Assembly (NCBI RefSeq): GCF_009765375.1
Contig: NZ_VTOK01000004.1
Location: forward strand, 114,833-178,832
DNA length: 64,000 bases
Origin: Alteribacillus sp. YIM 98480
GTDB lineage: Bacteria; Bacillota; Bacilli; Bacillales; Marinococcaceae
Direction of reading: 5' to 3'
Part shown: piece after piece, positions 8,008 to 16,435 of the stretch
Layout of the letters: each line of letters opens with the position of its first letter
Position numbering within the stretch: the first letter of the stretch is position 1
Translations under genes and position numbers: made by a program
The notes under the pieces: model-generated
Told to the model about the DNA's origin: nothing
Databases searched by the model: none
The model's input: the letters and a program-made list of their open reading frames with translations, nothing else

Positions 8008-8532
8008 TTGGATCAAGACATTATCAAGCAAAGAGTGAATGATTGGTATCACACTTACAGCAATGATATATATAAATATGTCTTTTTTATGATTGGTGAA
8101 CATGACCAGGCAAAGGATATATTACAAGATACATTTCTGCGTGCATACCACAATTTTGAATCTTTTCAAGGAGAAAAGGTAAAGAACTGGCTATTTCGAA
8201 TAGCACGAAACCTAACCATTGATTATATTAGAAAGAAAAAAACTATTGCGTGTTTAATCGATTCCATTTCATCTTCAAAAGTAACCAATAAAACTCCTGA
8301 ACAAACGATTGTATTAAATGAAACAGAGCGAGAATTATATGATGCATTACGTAAGATTAAACGTTCTTATCGTGAGGTCATTGTATTAAGGAAAATTAAA
8401 GAATTCTCTGTAAGTGAGTCCTGTCATATTCTTGGATGGAACGAGAATAAAGTCAAGGTTAATTTACACAGAGGGATGAAAGCTTTGAGAAAACAGTTGG
8501 TAAAGGAGGGATATCGTCATGAAACAATTTGA
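8008..8532 (+). CDS. ECF-type RNA polymerase sigma factor
   Basis: Start set at the TTG at 8008, 8 nt behind GAGGAGATGG, giving 174 residues; a GTG at 7939 would add an unlikely Cys/Arg-rich leader. Region 2 is clear (YKYVFFMIGEHDQAKDILQ, DTFLRAYHNFESFQG, KNWLFRIARNLTIDYIRKKK) and so is region 4 (LYDALRKIKRSYREVIVLR and a helix-turn-helix ending KVKVNLHRGMKALRK). This is a group IV sigma-70 factor. The next gene overlaps by 14 bp and encodes a single-pass membrane protein that is probably its anti-sigma factor. Confidence 0.9.
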   Translation: MDQDIIKQRVNDWYHTYSNDIYKYVFFMIGEHDQAKDILQDTFLRAYHNFESFQGEKVKNWLFRIARNLTIDYIRKKKTIACLIDSISSSKVTNKTPEQTIVLNETERELYDALRKIKRSYREVIVLRKIKEFSVSESCHILGWNENKVKVNLHRGMKALRKQLVKEGYRHETI

Positions 8533-9232
8533 GGAGATGAATGAATATGATAGAGAATTTAAATCTATGAATAATAAGATTAACCTTGCTCAAAAGGAAC
8601 AAGAAGACATTCTGTATCAAATTAATAATAAAATAGGTAGAAAATCACCAACTAGGAGACAAGTATCTCCAATATGGAAATACTATCTTACGTTGACAGT
8701 TACCTCCTTAATAATAATCATTTTATCGCTGCCTCTATTAACTAATATTATTCAAGATAGAACAGGGAATTTAAATAATGAGAGCATTCATCAACAAAAC
8801 TGGGAAGTTAGCCCAACTTTTAAATTACCTGTTACATTCGGTGATGGTACAAAAGGTGAATATGTTTTAGTTGGCAAAGAAGAAAAATTAGGGTTTTTAG
8901 TTGGTTCGGGAAAAGAAGGAGAAGCTGCAGTACAACCAATTGTTAAAGGCAAAGCTAATAAGTATATGTGGCATTTTTGGGGAAGTGAGGAAGAATTAAA
9001 CGGTGATTTTAAAGTTGTCGGCATAAATGAAACGGGAGAAAGAGAAAAAGTGTTACTTGGAAATAATGAAGAAACAGTATGGAATTATGGTGAACTTGGT
9101 GGTTCAAATAACGGTGCTGATAAACATATCCCATCTAGTATGGTGTTCCCAACATCAGGATTATGGAAACTAGAAGTATATATTGGTGATAAAATGTTTG
9201 ATGAAGTTATTGTTCATGTGCAAGAAAATTAA
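8519..9232 (+). CDS. Probable membrane anti-sigma/sensor protein with DUF4871-like domain
   Basis: 237 residues. A charged cytoplasmic segment (1-55, EYDREFKSMNNKINLAQKEQ) is followed by one transmembrane helix at about 58-80 (YYLTLTVTSLIIIILSLPLL). An extracellular beta-rich domain starts at WEVSPTFKLPVTFGDGTKG and resembles DUF4871. The overlap with the ECF sigma gene and the one-pass topology suggest it restrains the sigma factor and senses an outside signal. The cytoplasmic part lacks a zinc HxxxCxxC motif, so it is not a ZAS-type anti-sigma. Role inferred from context. Confidence 0.65.
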   Translation: MKQFEEMNEYDREFKSMNNKINLAQKEQEDILYQINNKIGRKSPTRRQVSPIWKYYLTLTVTSLIIIILSLPLLTNIIQDRTGNLNNESIHQQNWEVSPTFKLPVTFGDGTKGEYVLVGKEEKLGFLVGSGKEGEAAVQPIVKGKANKYMWHFWGSEEELNGDFKVVGINETGEREKVLLGNNEETVWNYGELGGSNNGADKHIPSSMVFPTSGLWKLEVYIGDKMFDEVIVHVQEN

Positions 9233-9251
9233 GGCAGGTTCTTCAAGAAAT

Positions 9252-9289
9252 GGGCCCTTTCCTGTAACAAGGAGAAGCGCTTATTTTTT
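9252..9289 (+). repeat. Cassette-type 3' hairpin, copy 4
   Basis: GGGCCCTTTCCTGTAACAAGG continues as AGAAGCGCTTATTTTTT, then GGGCCATATT as in copy 3. It lies 20 bp after the anti-sigma-like gene. Confidence 0.65.
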
Positions 9290-9364
9290 GGGCCATATTG
9301 GGGAACAAATCAGATAAGATAGGACATTTTGTAAAGAAATGTACTTTAGCTAAAGGAGCATAAT

Positions 9365-9961
9365 ATGGAAAATAATGTTTTTGAACAGATGGCAAACAAA
9401 TATGATACAGAAGAACGAATTGAGTTAGCCAAAGTTATAGTTAAAGAAGTAAGACCAGAATTACGAAATAGTAAATCAAAATCTTTAATAGACTATGGGA
9501 GTGGTACTGGTCTAATTGGTTTAGACTTATCGGACTTGGTGGATTCTGTTTTGTTGGTGGATTCATCAAAACAAATGTTGGAAGTTGCAAAAGAAAAAAT
9601 TTCTCGCAAAGGAATTATAAACTCCAAGGTGACTTATGCAGATTTTACCGAAGAAACACCTAAACTTAAGGCAGACATAGTTTTAATGTCATTAGTTCTT
9701 CTTCATATTCCGGATACTAAAAAAATTCTACGAGAATTATATAATGTTTTAAATAATGGTGGCACATTAATCATTATTGATTTTGACAAAAACGATAAAG
9801 TAAATCATCCAAAGGTTCATAATGGTTTTTCGCATGAAAGCCTTAAGAAAATATTATCCGACGTTGGATTCAAGTCCATCAAAATTAAGACATTCTATCA
9901 CGGAAATCGTATTTTTATGAACCAAGATGCCTCAATGTTTGTTACCAGCAGTATAAAGTGA
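9365..9961 (+). CDS. Class I SAM-dependent methyltransferase
   Basis: 198 residues with the class I methyltransferase order. Motif I is LIDYGSGTGLIGLDL (about 39-53), the acidic motif II strand LLVDSSKQML follows, then motif III (KVTYADFTEE) and motif IV (ADIVLMSLVLLHIPD). The C-terminal half (GFSHESLKKILSDVGFKSIK) matches small-molecule methyltransferases of the UbiE/Methyltransf_11 type. The substrate cannot be read from sequence. ATG at 9365 behind AAAGGAGCATAAT. It stands alone, followed by a cassette-type hairpin. Confidence 0.85.
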   Translation: MENNVFEQMANKYDTEERIELAKVIVKEVRPELRNSKSKSLIDYGSGTGLIGLDLSDLVDSVLLVDSSKQMLEVAKEKISRKGIINSKVTYADFTEETPKLKADIVLMSLVLLHIPDTKKILRELYNVLNNGGTLIIIDFDKNDKVNHPKVHNGFSHESLKKILSDVGFKSIKIKTFYHGNRIFMNQDASMFVTSSIK

Positions 9962-9975
9962 TTTCTTAAACAATT

Positions 9976-10010
9976 GGGCGCTAATCCCTAACAAGGATAG
10001 TGCCTTTTCT
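9976..10010 (+). repeat. Cassette-type 3' hairpin, copy 5
   Basis: GGGCGCTAATCC, CTAACA and AGGATAGTGCC followed by TTTTCT; it lies 15 bp after the methyltransferase stop. Confidence 0.6.
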
Positions 10011-10145
10011 ATTGGAAATAAGCATTGTAAGCCGCATTTTCTTTTGAAATAATTGGTGTTAAGCAATCGAGGCAGATTGTTGAACAAGAAGTGTGAAAAT
10101 AGGGAATGGTGTTTATTATATTATCTTGGAGCGGAGGTAAGTTCT

Positions 10146-10385
10146 GTGGAGGATATATTAAAACAAATTCTAAGTGAGCTGAAAGACATAAAGACAGACA
10201 TTGGTGAACTAAAAACGGGACAAGCAAGTTTAGTAGTCGGGCAACAAAAATTATAGCAAAACTTGATTGAAAGTTTAGGGACTTATACAGAGAAAATCAC
10301 TAAACATGTTGATGACAAAACTGAAATACTGAATAAAAGAGTTTACAAAGGTGAATCTGAAATAGAAAGATTAAGCAGACAGTAG
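10146..10385 (+). pseudogene. Coiled-coil small protein interrupted by an in-frame TAG
   Basis: A GTG at 10146, 8 nt after GGAGG, opens a helical heptad-rich frame (EDILKQILSELKDIKTDIGE) that meets TAG at 10254. It then continues in the same frame (ESLGTYTEKITKHVDDKTEI and on) to a second TAG at 10383. The two parts together read as one amphipathic protein of 79 residues, so a single nonsense change is the simplest reading. Similar small coiled-coil proteins are common in Bacillus accessory DNA; I know no function. Confidence 0.55.
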
Positions 10386-10478
10386 AGAAGCTAAACTTCA
10401 ACGCTGTCTTTTTCTTTTGTATTTAGTCATTTTGTGACTGTTATCGCTTAAAGGAAAGGGTAGCGTTTGTTGAAGAAT

Positions 10479-10518
10479 AAAAAAGAGCTTGAGAACTTTC
10501 TTTTCCAAGCTCTTTTTC
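10479..10518 (+). terminator. Strong bidirectional hairpin
   Basis: AAAAAGAGCTTG and CAAGCTCTTTTT flank a 14-nt loop. The A and T tracts on both sides allow it to stop transcripts from either direction. It ends the accessory stretch and lies behind the minus-strand gntR gene. Confidence 0.75.
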
Positions 10519-10528
10519 GTGAATCCTG

Positions 10529-10550
10529 GTTGCACCTTGGTTGCACCTAA
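10529..10550. repeat. Two tandem copies of an 11-bp unit
   Basis: TGGTTGCACCT occurs twice head to tail at the right border of the accessory stretch. A recombination scar is possible but unsupported by a second distant copy that I could see. Confidence 0.35.
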
Positions 10551-10604
10551 CAAGTGAACCATTAGTAGAAATCCTGCTCGTTTTGGTTTGGGATATTCCT
10601 GCCA

Positions 10605-11240
10605 TTAAGGCATAAGTATGCGTCTTCCATACTCTAAATGTTCGGTCATTTTCGCAGCAGCTTTTTCGCCTTGTCCCTTGAGAATGTGCTCAAAAATTTC
10701 TTTGTGGTCGTCATAAGATACAATGATTCGTTGATCATCTAACTTAAAGACCTTTACCGCTATTAAATTTAATCGATCTTGTATTTGTTCATTGATATCA
10801 ATTATTTCTTCATTATCAGCAAATGTAATTAACTGGTGGTGAAATTCAGCATCTTTTAAGGTGAATTGCGGGATGTCATTTTCTTCCACATAACGTTTTT
10901 GCAAGGATAAATTTTCTTCAATAATGCTGCGTTGTTGTTTAGTCAGTTCCATATTTGACAGTTTATTTACCACGAAAGACTCCAGTGCTTTTCGCAGTTC
11001 ATAAATCTCAGCAGCTTTATTAATGGATAATTCTTGTACGACAATTCCTTGCTGGGGGGACTGCTTAATAAAACCATCTAATTCTAAACGATCTAAAGCA
11101 GAACGAATGGGAGTACGACTCATATCAAGACGTTCTACTAATGTTCTTTCCGATAAAAAATCTCCTGGTTTTATTTCTCCCGTCAATAATAATTTTTTCA
11201 TTTCTTGGTACGCTTTTTCCTTTAAAGTTGGTGCCGGCAT
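10605..11240 (-). CDS. GntR/FadR-family (FCD) transcription regulator of the apionate module
   Basis: Start set at the ATG at 11240 behind TAGGAGTGTTACAA (211 residues). The N-terminal winged helix is typical (YQEMKKLLLTGEIKPGDFLS, ERTLVERLDMSRTPIRSALD, RLELDGFIKQSPQQGIVV). It is followed by an all-helical FCD ligand-binding domain with the usual Asp/His metal or acid-binding positions (DAEFHHQL). It is divergent from the oiaC-apnO operon, and two reverse-complementary palindromes resembling GntR operators lie in that operon's promoter. A sugar acid or erythrulose derivative is the likely effector, by context only. Confidence 0.85.
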   Translation of the reverse strand: MPAPTLKEKAYQEMKKLLLTGEIKPGDFLSERTLVERLDMSRTPIRSALDRLELDGFIKQSPQQGIVVQELSINKAAEIYELRKALESFVVNKLSNMELTKQQRSIIEENLSLQKRYVEENDIPQFTLKDAEFHHQLITFADNEEIIDINEQIQDRLNLIAVKVFKLDDQRIIVSYDDHKEIFEHILKGQGEKAAAKMTEHLEYGRRILMP

Positions 11241-11421
11241 TTGTAACACTCCTATCATTTTTCATTGCATTGTATTCATAACACTCAAGCTGTCCCTGCT
11301 TGGAACGAAGAGGGATGACTGTTTAAATTTCTCATTTTCCATTCATTCTCTTCCACATGATTCACTTTCCATTATATATAAACAGATTTTAAGATTTTTG
11401 CAAACAAAAGGTAATTATTAC

Positions 11422-11451
11422 TTGACGAGAGTGGCATACCAGTTGTATATT
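11422..11451 (+). promoter_or_regulatory. Sigma-A-type promoter of the oiaC-apnO operon
   Basis: TTGACG at 11422-11427 and TATATT at 11446-11451 are separated by 18 bp. The first GntR operator candidate lies inside the spacer, which would give direct repression. Confidence 0.6.
11432..11441. promoter_or_regulatory. Candidate GntR operator 1
   Basis: TGGCATACCA, followed by GTTGTATAT. The core is the exact reverse complement of operator 2 at 11506. FadR-subfamily regulators commonly bind palindromes of the form TGGTATACCA. Confidence 0.55.
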
Positions 11452-11505
11452 AATAGACAACTTCAAACATAACCAATTGTTTTCTGTAATCTTATTATAC
11501 CTCAC

Positions 11506-11515
11506 TGGTATGCCA
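11506..11515. promoter_or_regulatory. Candidate GntR operator 2
   Basis: TGGTATGCCA followed by GTTGTATAT, 74 bp from operator 1 and downstream of the predicted transcription start. The flanks are direct repeats while the cores are reverse complements. Confidence 0.55.
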
Positions 11516-11567
11516 GTTGTATATATTTTGGTATGTTAATAATTTTCACTTGGAAGGGGGAGGGAAA

Positions 11568-12374
11568 ATGAAAATTGGCATTAGTACTTACGCTCTCTTA
11601 TGGGAATTCACATCCCCTGATCAGGAGCCGTTAAACGAACCTTTGAGTTTAAAAGAAATGTTAGGGAAGGCGAAAGAATTGGGTGGTGAAGTATTTCAAA
11701 TTTGTGATTACGAACCACTTGAATCTATGAGCGAAAATGAAATCGCTTTAATAGCGAGGCTAGCAAAAGAGTTGGATATGGAAATTGAATTAGGAACCCG
11801 CGGCGTGGAACCCGATCATTTATTGAAATATTTAAAATTAGCTCAATCTTTTGATACCACCGTAGTAAGAACAATGATCAACAGCAAACGATCAAAGCCG
11901 AGTATTAATCAGGCCATAGAGTGGATTCAAAACGTGCTTCCAGATTACAAGGAAGCAAACGTCAGCCTGTCACTCGAAAACTACGAACAAGTAAAAGTAA
12001 AAGATTTAGTTTATGTCGTCAAACAAATAAATGATCGTAACGTTGGCATATGTCTAGATCCTCCCAACACGATTATGGAAGGACAAAAAGAAGTCATTCA
12101 AGAGCTGGCTCCATACGTTAACAATTTACACGTCAAAGATTTTACAATGTCTCGTAGGAATCAATGGGTCGGCTTTTCTGTTGTTGGCTGCCCGCTTGGT
12201 GAAGGGTATTTAGAGCTGGATTATATGCTCAATCATTTAAAAAATGAAAATAAAACTCCAAACGCCATTATCGAGCTATGGCTGCCATTCCAGGATACGC
12301 TAGAAAACACTCGAAAAATGGAAGATGAATGGATTAAGAAAAGTATAGACCACTTAAGGAGGAAAATTTCATGA
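11568..12374 (+). CDS. oiaC: Probable 3-oxo-isoapionate decarboxylase (xylose-isomerase-like TIM barrel)
   Basis: Start at ATG 11568 behind GGAAGGGGGAGGG, 268 residues. The fold is the AP-endonuclease-2/xylose-isomerase TIM barrel. Metal-ligand candidates are Glu in LSLENYE, Asp in GICLDPPN, His in NLHVKDF and Glu in IIELWLP. The D-apionate pathway described by Carter and colleagues pairs such a protein (OiaC, making L-erythrulose and CO2) with ApnO, erythrulose kinase and two phosphate isomerases. All of those partners are encoded here, which is the main reason for this call. It overlaps apnO by 4 bp. A paralogue lies at 22758. A generic sugar-phosphate isomerase is the alternative. Confidence 0.7.
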   Translation: MKIGISTYALLWEFTSPDQEPLNEPLSLKEMLGKAKELGGEVFQICDYEPLESMSENEIALIARLAKELDMEIELGTRGVEPDHLLKYLKLAQSFDTTVVRTMINSKRSKPSINQAIEWIQNVLPDYKEANVSLSLENYEQVKVKDLVYVVKQINDRNVGICLDPPNTIMEGQKEVIQELAPYVNNLHVKDFTMSRRNQWVGFSVVGCPLGEGYLELDYMLNHLKNENKTPNAIIELWLPFQDTLENTRKMEDEWIKKSIDHLRRKIS

Positions 12375-13222
12375 TCGTAAAAAATGAAAAATTAACTATT
12401 GCTGTTGTAGGCGCAGGCGGAAAAATGGGAACGCGGATTACAAATAATCTCGTTAAAGAAAATGTATTAGTGAAATTTTGCGAAAAGTCAAAACCAGGTA
12501 TTCAAAGCATAAATGAGCGTGGATATGAGGTGAGCGATACTGAAAATGCAGTAAAGGAAAGTGACGTCGTTGTTCTTGCTGTTCCAGATACTTTAATCGG
12601 AACAATCTCTGAAGAAATCGTTCCTAACATGAAAAGCGGCGCAATGTTAATTACACTAGATCCTGCTGCTGCTTACGCTGACCAAATTAAACTTAGAGAC
12701 GATGTGAATTTTGTTGTAACCCACCCTTGTCACCCATCGGTGTTTGCTGAACATACAACCCCTGAAGAACATGCCGATGTATTCGGAGGTGTAGCCTCTA
12801 CACAGGACATTGTTATTGCCTTGCATAAAGGTGAGGAGAGCTGCATGAAAGACGCAGAGGACATTTGCATTAGCATGTTTGAGCCCGTGAAGAAGTGTCA
12901 TCGAATTACGGTGGAGCACATGGCTATTTTAGAACCAACCGCAGCAGAGGTTGTCACGGGAACGATGGCTGTCGTTATTAAAGAAGCTCTCGAAGAAGTT
13001 GTGAAAAAAGGCGTGCCGCGTGAAGCAGCTGAAAGTTTTATTCTTGGCCATATACAAATCTGTTTGGCAGTGGCTTTAAAAGGTACGAATCCTTTCTCGG
13101 ATGCTTGTGAAGTTGCCATTGATTATGGTAAAGAAAAAATTCTAGCTTCAGACTGGAAAGATGTATTCACACAAGAATCTCTTAATGAAGTGCTGCAAGA
13201 AATGCTGGAGATAAAGAAGTAA
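12371..13222 (+). CDS. apnO: Probable D-apionate oxidoisomerase (6PGDH-like)
   Basis: 283 residues with an N-terminal NAD(P) Rossmann domain (VVGAGGKMGTRITNNL, residues about 13-28), a second strand with VVLAVPDTLIG, and a helical 6-phosphogluconate-dehydrogenase-type C-terminal domain. ApnO of the D-apionate pathway belongs to this fold class and converts D-apionate to 3-oxo-isoapionate with NAD. The 4-bp overlap with oiaC and the erythrulose-phosphate enzymes downstream support the name. HPCHPSVFAEH near residue 119 is a notable His-rich loop that may bind substrate or metal. A plain hydroxyacid dehydrogenase is the alternative. Confidence 0.68.
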   Translation: MIVKNEKLTIAVVGAGGKMGTRITNNLVKENVLVKFCEKSKPGIQSINERGYEVSDTENAVKESDVVVLAVPDTLIGTISEEIVPNMKSGAMLITLDPAAAYADQIKLRDDVNFVVTHPCHPSVFAEHTTPEEHADVFGGVASTQDIVIALHKGEESCMKDAEDICISMFEPVKKCHRITVEHMAILEPTAAEVVTGTMAVVIKEALEEVVKKGVPREAAESFILGHIQICLAVALKGTNPFSDACEVAIDYGKEKILASDWKDVFTQESLNEVLQEMLEIKK

Positions 13223-13381
13223 TCGTTTCAAATGTAAAAGATACGAACTCAAAAACAGTTAGAGGGCATTTTAATAAGGGGGGTGACATTGCACCTCTAA
13301 TCTGTGCAAGTTTGAAAGCGCATTCTTTGATGAATGGACGTATGAAAAAGCTATTTTTTTAGAAAATGAAGGAGGCAAAAA

Positions 13382-14401
13382 ATGAAAAAATTAACATTTT
13401 TCTTATCATTGGTGGTTACTGCATCCTTAATTGGTTGTTCTAACGGCCAAGAAACGAGTGGTTCAGAGGCTAATGGTGAAACAGGAGACAGTGAAGCAGC
13501 TCATAGTTTGAATTTCGGGACTACCCAAACGGAAGATTCTCAATTTTCAGCTGCATTGGAAGCTTTAAAAGAGGAAGTAGAAGAAAAATCGGACGGAGAG
13601 ATTTCAGTTAATTTGCATTATAACAGTTCACTAGGTGATGAAAGAGAAATGGTCGAGGCTGTCAATATGGGTAATCTTGAAGGTGTTATGACATCTACTG
13701 GAGTACTTTCCAATTTTGTTCCTGAAACGAGTGTACTAGATTTGCCTTTTATTTTTAGAGATAAAGAGCACGCAAGAACAGTTATGGATGGAGAAGTTGC
13801 TGATACATTAGCAGGATCTTTAGAAGATAGCAATTTTAAAGTATTAGCATGGGCAGAAAATGGGTTCCGGCATGTAACGAACAGCCAGCATCCAATTGAA
13901 AATCCAGAAGATTTAGATGGAATTAAACTACGCACAATGGAAGTAAGTTCTCACCAAAAAGCATTCCAAGAAATGGGGGCTGACCCGACTCCTATGGGCT
14001 GGGGTGAAGTGTTTACATCCTTACAGCAAGAAGTGATTGATGGGCAGGAAAACCCGCTTACGATTATTTATCAATCAAAGCTATTTGAGGTCCAAGACTA
14101 TTTATCATTAACAGGCCATGTGTATTCCCCAACGGCCATTATGGTAGGAAACGATATTTTTGAAGGGATGTCCGAAGAAAACCAGCAAATCTTGTTGGAC
14201 GCAGCCCAAACAGCTAAAACAGCAAACTATGAATTTATTGATGAAGTAGAAACAGAAAACATTGAACGTTTAGAGGATGAAGGAATGGAGATTATCGAGG
14301 ATGTTGATAAGGAACCATTCATGGAAGCAGTACAGCCGGTGATTGATGAATACAAATCGGAATTTCCTGAGCTGTATGAACAAATTATAAACACAAACTA
14401 A
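13382..14401 (+). CDS. dctP: TRAP transporter substrate-binding protein, module A
   Basis: 339 residues with a lipoprotein signal; the lipobox LIGC puts Cys19 on the outer membrane face. The DctP fold follows, with the conserved carboxylate-binding arginine in DGIKLRTMEVSSHQ and the signature GWGEVFTSLQQEVIDGQENP. That arginine normally grips an acid group, so a sugar acid such as apionate fits. It lies 159 bp after apnO, with a large GGGGGGTGACATT-containing gap, and is followed by a hairpin before dctQ. Confidence 0.9.
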   Translation: MKKLTFFLSLVVTASLIGCSNGQETSGSEANGETGDSEAAHSLNFGTTQTEDSQFSAALEALKEEVEEKSDGEISVNLHYNSSLGDEREMVEAVNMGNLEGVMTSTGVLSNFVPETSVLDLPFIFRDKEHARTVMDGEVADTLAGSLEDSNFKVLAWAENGFRHVTNSQHPIENPEDLDGIKLRTMEVSSHQKAFQEMGADPTPMGWGEVFTSLQQEVIDGQENPLTIIYQSKLFEVQDYLSLTGHVYSPTAIMVGNDIFEGMSEENQQILLDAAQTAKTANYEFIDEVETENIERLEDEGMEIIEDVDKEPFMEAVQPVIDEYKSEFPELYEQIINTN

Positions 14402-14410
14402 ATAGCGGAG

Positions 14411-14438
14411 AAGGGCGAAAAAAACTACTTTCGCCCTT
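14411..14438 (+). terminator. Intercistronic hairpin after dctP (module A)
   Basis: AAGGGCGAAA pairs with TTTCGCCCTT, followed by TCTAC rather than a long T tract. A partial terminator or 3' stabiliser would give more binding protein than permease. Module B has a comparable hairpin in the same place. Confidence 0.6.
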
Positions 14439-14616
14439 TCTACACTAATGAGGGAGTATAAAATTTAGCATGAATGAATCATGACGTCGTTAAACTTTGA
14501 GGAAATCAGTATAAGTACAACTAGGTAACTGCCTTTGCCTAAAGACTTGGCGTTATCAAAATGTTGTAAATTTGGTAAACGTAGGCGTGCGTTTTTAGAT
14601 GGTTTTCCTTATAAGA

Positions 14617-14640
14617 GCGGCAAGCCAAGTTTTTCTATTA
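14617..14640 (+). repeat. GGCGGYAAG repeat, copy R1
   Basis: GCGGCAAGCCAAGTTTTTCTAT lies just upstream of dctQ. It is related to copies at 35689, 36913, 36973 and 40188, all in the same orientation. Confidence 0.5.
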
Positions 14641-14658
14641 GAGTGGAGAGGTGAAAAC

Positions 14659-15135
14659 ATGCAGCTTTATATTAGAGGAATGGATAAAGTAAATAAAGTA
14701 ACAGCATTTATTGCTGCTATTTTATTAGCCATTTCTTCCGTGATTATTATTTTCCAGGTTGCTTCTCGCTATGTTCTTCATTACCCGCTTCCGTGGTCAG
14801 AAGAGTTAGCACGGTATTTGATTATATACGTGGTTTTATTAGGTACAGCCGTAGCAGTACGTCATCAGAAATTAATCAAAGTAGATTTTTTAGTAGAACT
14901 TCTTCCTGGAAAGAAGAAACAATTCTTAATTCTATTGATTTCTGCGATTTCGATTGTTTTCTTTTCTATCCTTCTTTATATGGGAACAAATGTGTTTTTA
15001 CAAGTCAGTACCCAAACGTCGCCATCTCTGCAAATACCAATGTCCATCCCCTATGCTTCGATTCCATTAGGAGCATTATTAATGATGTTAAATTCGATCG
15101 TTGTCATTCTTGAAACGATCAGCGGGAGGAATTAA
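14659..15135 (+). CDS. dctQ: TRAP transporter small permease, module A
   Basis: Start at ATG 14659 behind GGAGAGGTG (158 residues). Four hydrophobic helices and the DctQ signature YPLPWSEELARYLIIYVVLLGTA (about 40-62) identify the small membrane subunit of a TRAP carrier. Its stop is 2 bp before the dctM start, so the two are translated together. It forms the membrane complex with the large subunit and receives substrate from the binding protein at 13382. Confidence 0.9.
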   Translation: MQLYIRGMDKVNKVTAFIAAILLAISSVIIIFQVASRYVLHYPLPWSEELARYLIIYVVLLGTAVAVRHQKLIKVDFLVELLPGKKKQFLILLISAISIVFFSILLYMGTNVFLQVSTQTSPSLQIPMSIPYASIPLGALLMMLNSIVVILETISGRN

Positions 15136-15137
15136 TC

Positions 15138-16412
15138 ATGGGCATTGTCCTTATAATCGCACTTTTTGTTCTTTTTATTATTGGAGTACCTATAGCGATT
15201 TCTTTAGGAATGGCTTCTTCTATTGCCGTGGTGTGGAGTGGTGAAGTTCCTTTAAACATTATTATTCAAAGAACTTTCACTTCAATGGATTCCTTTCCAT
15301 TGATGGCCGTTCCTTTTTTTATTTTAGCAGGAAAATTAATGGAAACAGGAGGAATATCAAAAAGATTAGTTCATTTTGCAAACTCCATCACCGGCCATCT
15401 TACCGGTGGTTTAGGGTTAGTTGCTGTTGTCACATCGATGTTTTTTGCAGCCATTTCAGGTTCTAGTGCCGCAACGGTTGCAGCAATAGGTAGTATTTTA
15501 ATTCCAGCAATGATTAAACAAGGATTTGACCGCCACACAGCTGGGTCTATCCAAGCAGCAGCAGGCTCGATAGGAGTCATTATTCCTCCGAGTGTACCAA
15601 TTATTTTATATGGGGTTGTAACCGGAACATCTATTAGCGATTTGTTTTTCGCTGGTATACTTCCAGGTTTAGTTATAGGTCTTGGTTTAATGATTACGGT
15701 TGTTATTATTGCAAAAAAGATAGGTGTCAAAAGCAGTCAAAAAGTCAGCAGAGCAGAAAGCTTCACTGCCTTTAAACAAGCAATCTTGCCGATTTTAATG
15801 CCCATTATCATTTTAGGAGGGATCTATGGCGGTGTTTTTACTCCTACAGAAGCAGCCGCAGTGGCTGTATTCTATGCATTTTTATTAGGAGCTGTGATTT
15901 ATAAAGAAATAACATGGAAAAATATATTAAATATATTAAAAGAGTCCGTTTTGTTGACGTCTATCGTCATGTTTATTATTGCAAACGCTGGGTTGTTTGG
16001 CTGGATTATTACACGAGAGAACATCCCGGCTACCGTGACGAATTTCTTTATGAGTTTAACAACGAGTCCTATATTATTCGTTATCATCATAAATGTTTTG
16101 CTGTTAATCGTTGGGATGTTTATGGAAACAAGTGCAGCTACTATTATACTTGCGCCTATATTAACACCAGTAGCGATGTCTATGGGAATTGACCCCGTGC
16201 ATTTTGGGATAATCATGATCGTCAATTTGGCTTTAGGCATGTGTACGCCGCCGCTTGGTGTGAATCTATTTATTTCATGTGAAATCGCCCAAGTAAAGCT
16301 GTTACATTTAGCAAAAGCGATGATACCTTTCTTTGTAAGCTTGATTATTAGTTTATTGATCATTAGTTTTCTGCCAGCTTTATCTGTTTGGCTGCCAGAG
16401 CTATTAAACTGA
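15138..16412 (+). CDS. dctM: TRAP transporter large permease, module A
   Basis: 424 residues with about a dozen membrane segments and typical DctM motifs: PLMAVPFFILAGKLMETGGI (about 55-74), MFFAAISGSSAATVAAIGSI, IIPPSVPIILYGVVTGTSI and GIYGGVFTPTEAAAVAVFYA. It is the Na+-coupled transport subunit. The downstream kinase gene starts 24 bp later, so uptake and phosphorylation are probably in one operon. Confidence 0.93.
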   Translation: MGIVLIIALFVLFIIGVPIAISLGMASSIAVVWSGEVPLNIIIQRTFTSMDSFPLMAVPFFILAGKLMETGGISKRLVHFANSITGHLTGGLGLVAVVTSMFFAAISGSSAATVAAIGSILIPAMIKQGFDRHTAGSIQAAAGSIGVIIPPSVPIILYGVVTGTSISDLFFAGILPGLVIGLGLMITVVIIAKKIGVKSSQKVSRAESFTAFKQAILPILMPIIILGGIYGGVFTPTEAAAVAVFYAFLLGAVIYKEITWKNILNILKESVLLTSIVMFIIANAGLFGWIITRENIPATVTNFFMSLTTSPILFVIIINVLLLIVGMFMETSAATIILAPILTPVAMSMGIDPVHFGIIMIVNLALGMCTPPLGVNLFISCEIAQVKLLHLAKAMIPFFVSLIISLLIISFLPALSVWLPELLN

Positions 16413-16435
16413 AAACTATAATATATGGGGGAAAA

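Noticed and set aside
10441-10475. TATCGCTTAAAGGAAAGGGTAGCG as a sixth cassette hairpin
   Set aside because: The arms match poorly and the loop differs; only the CGCT/AGCG ends agree.
13305-13325. TTGAAAGCGCATTCTT before the first dctP as a cre site
   Set aside because: Two mismatches, one of them in the conserved core, and no promoter recognised beside it.
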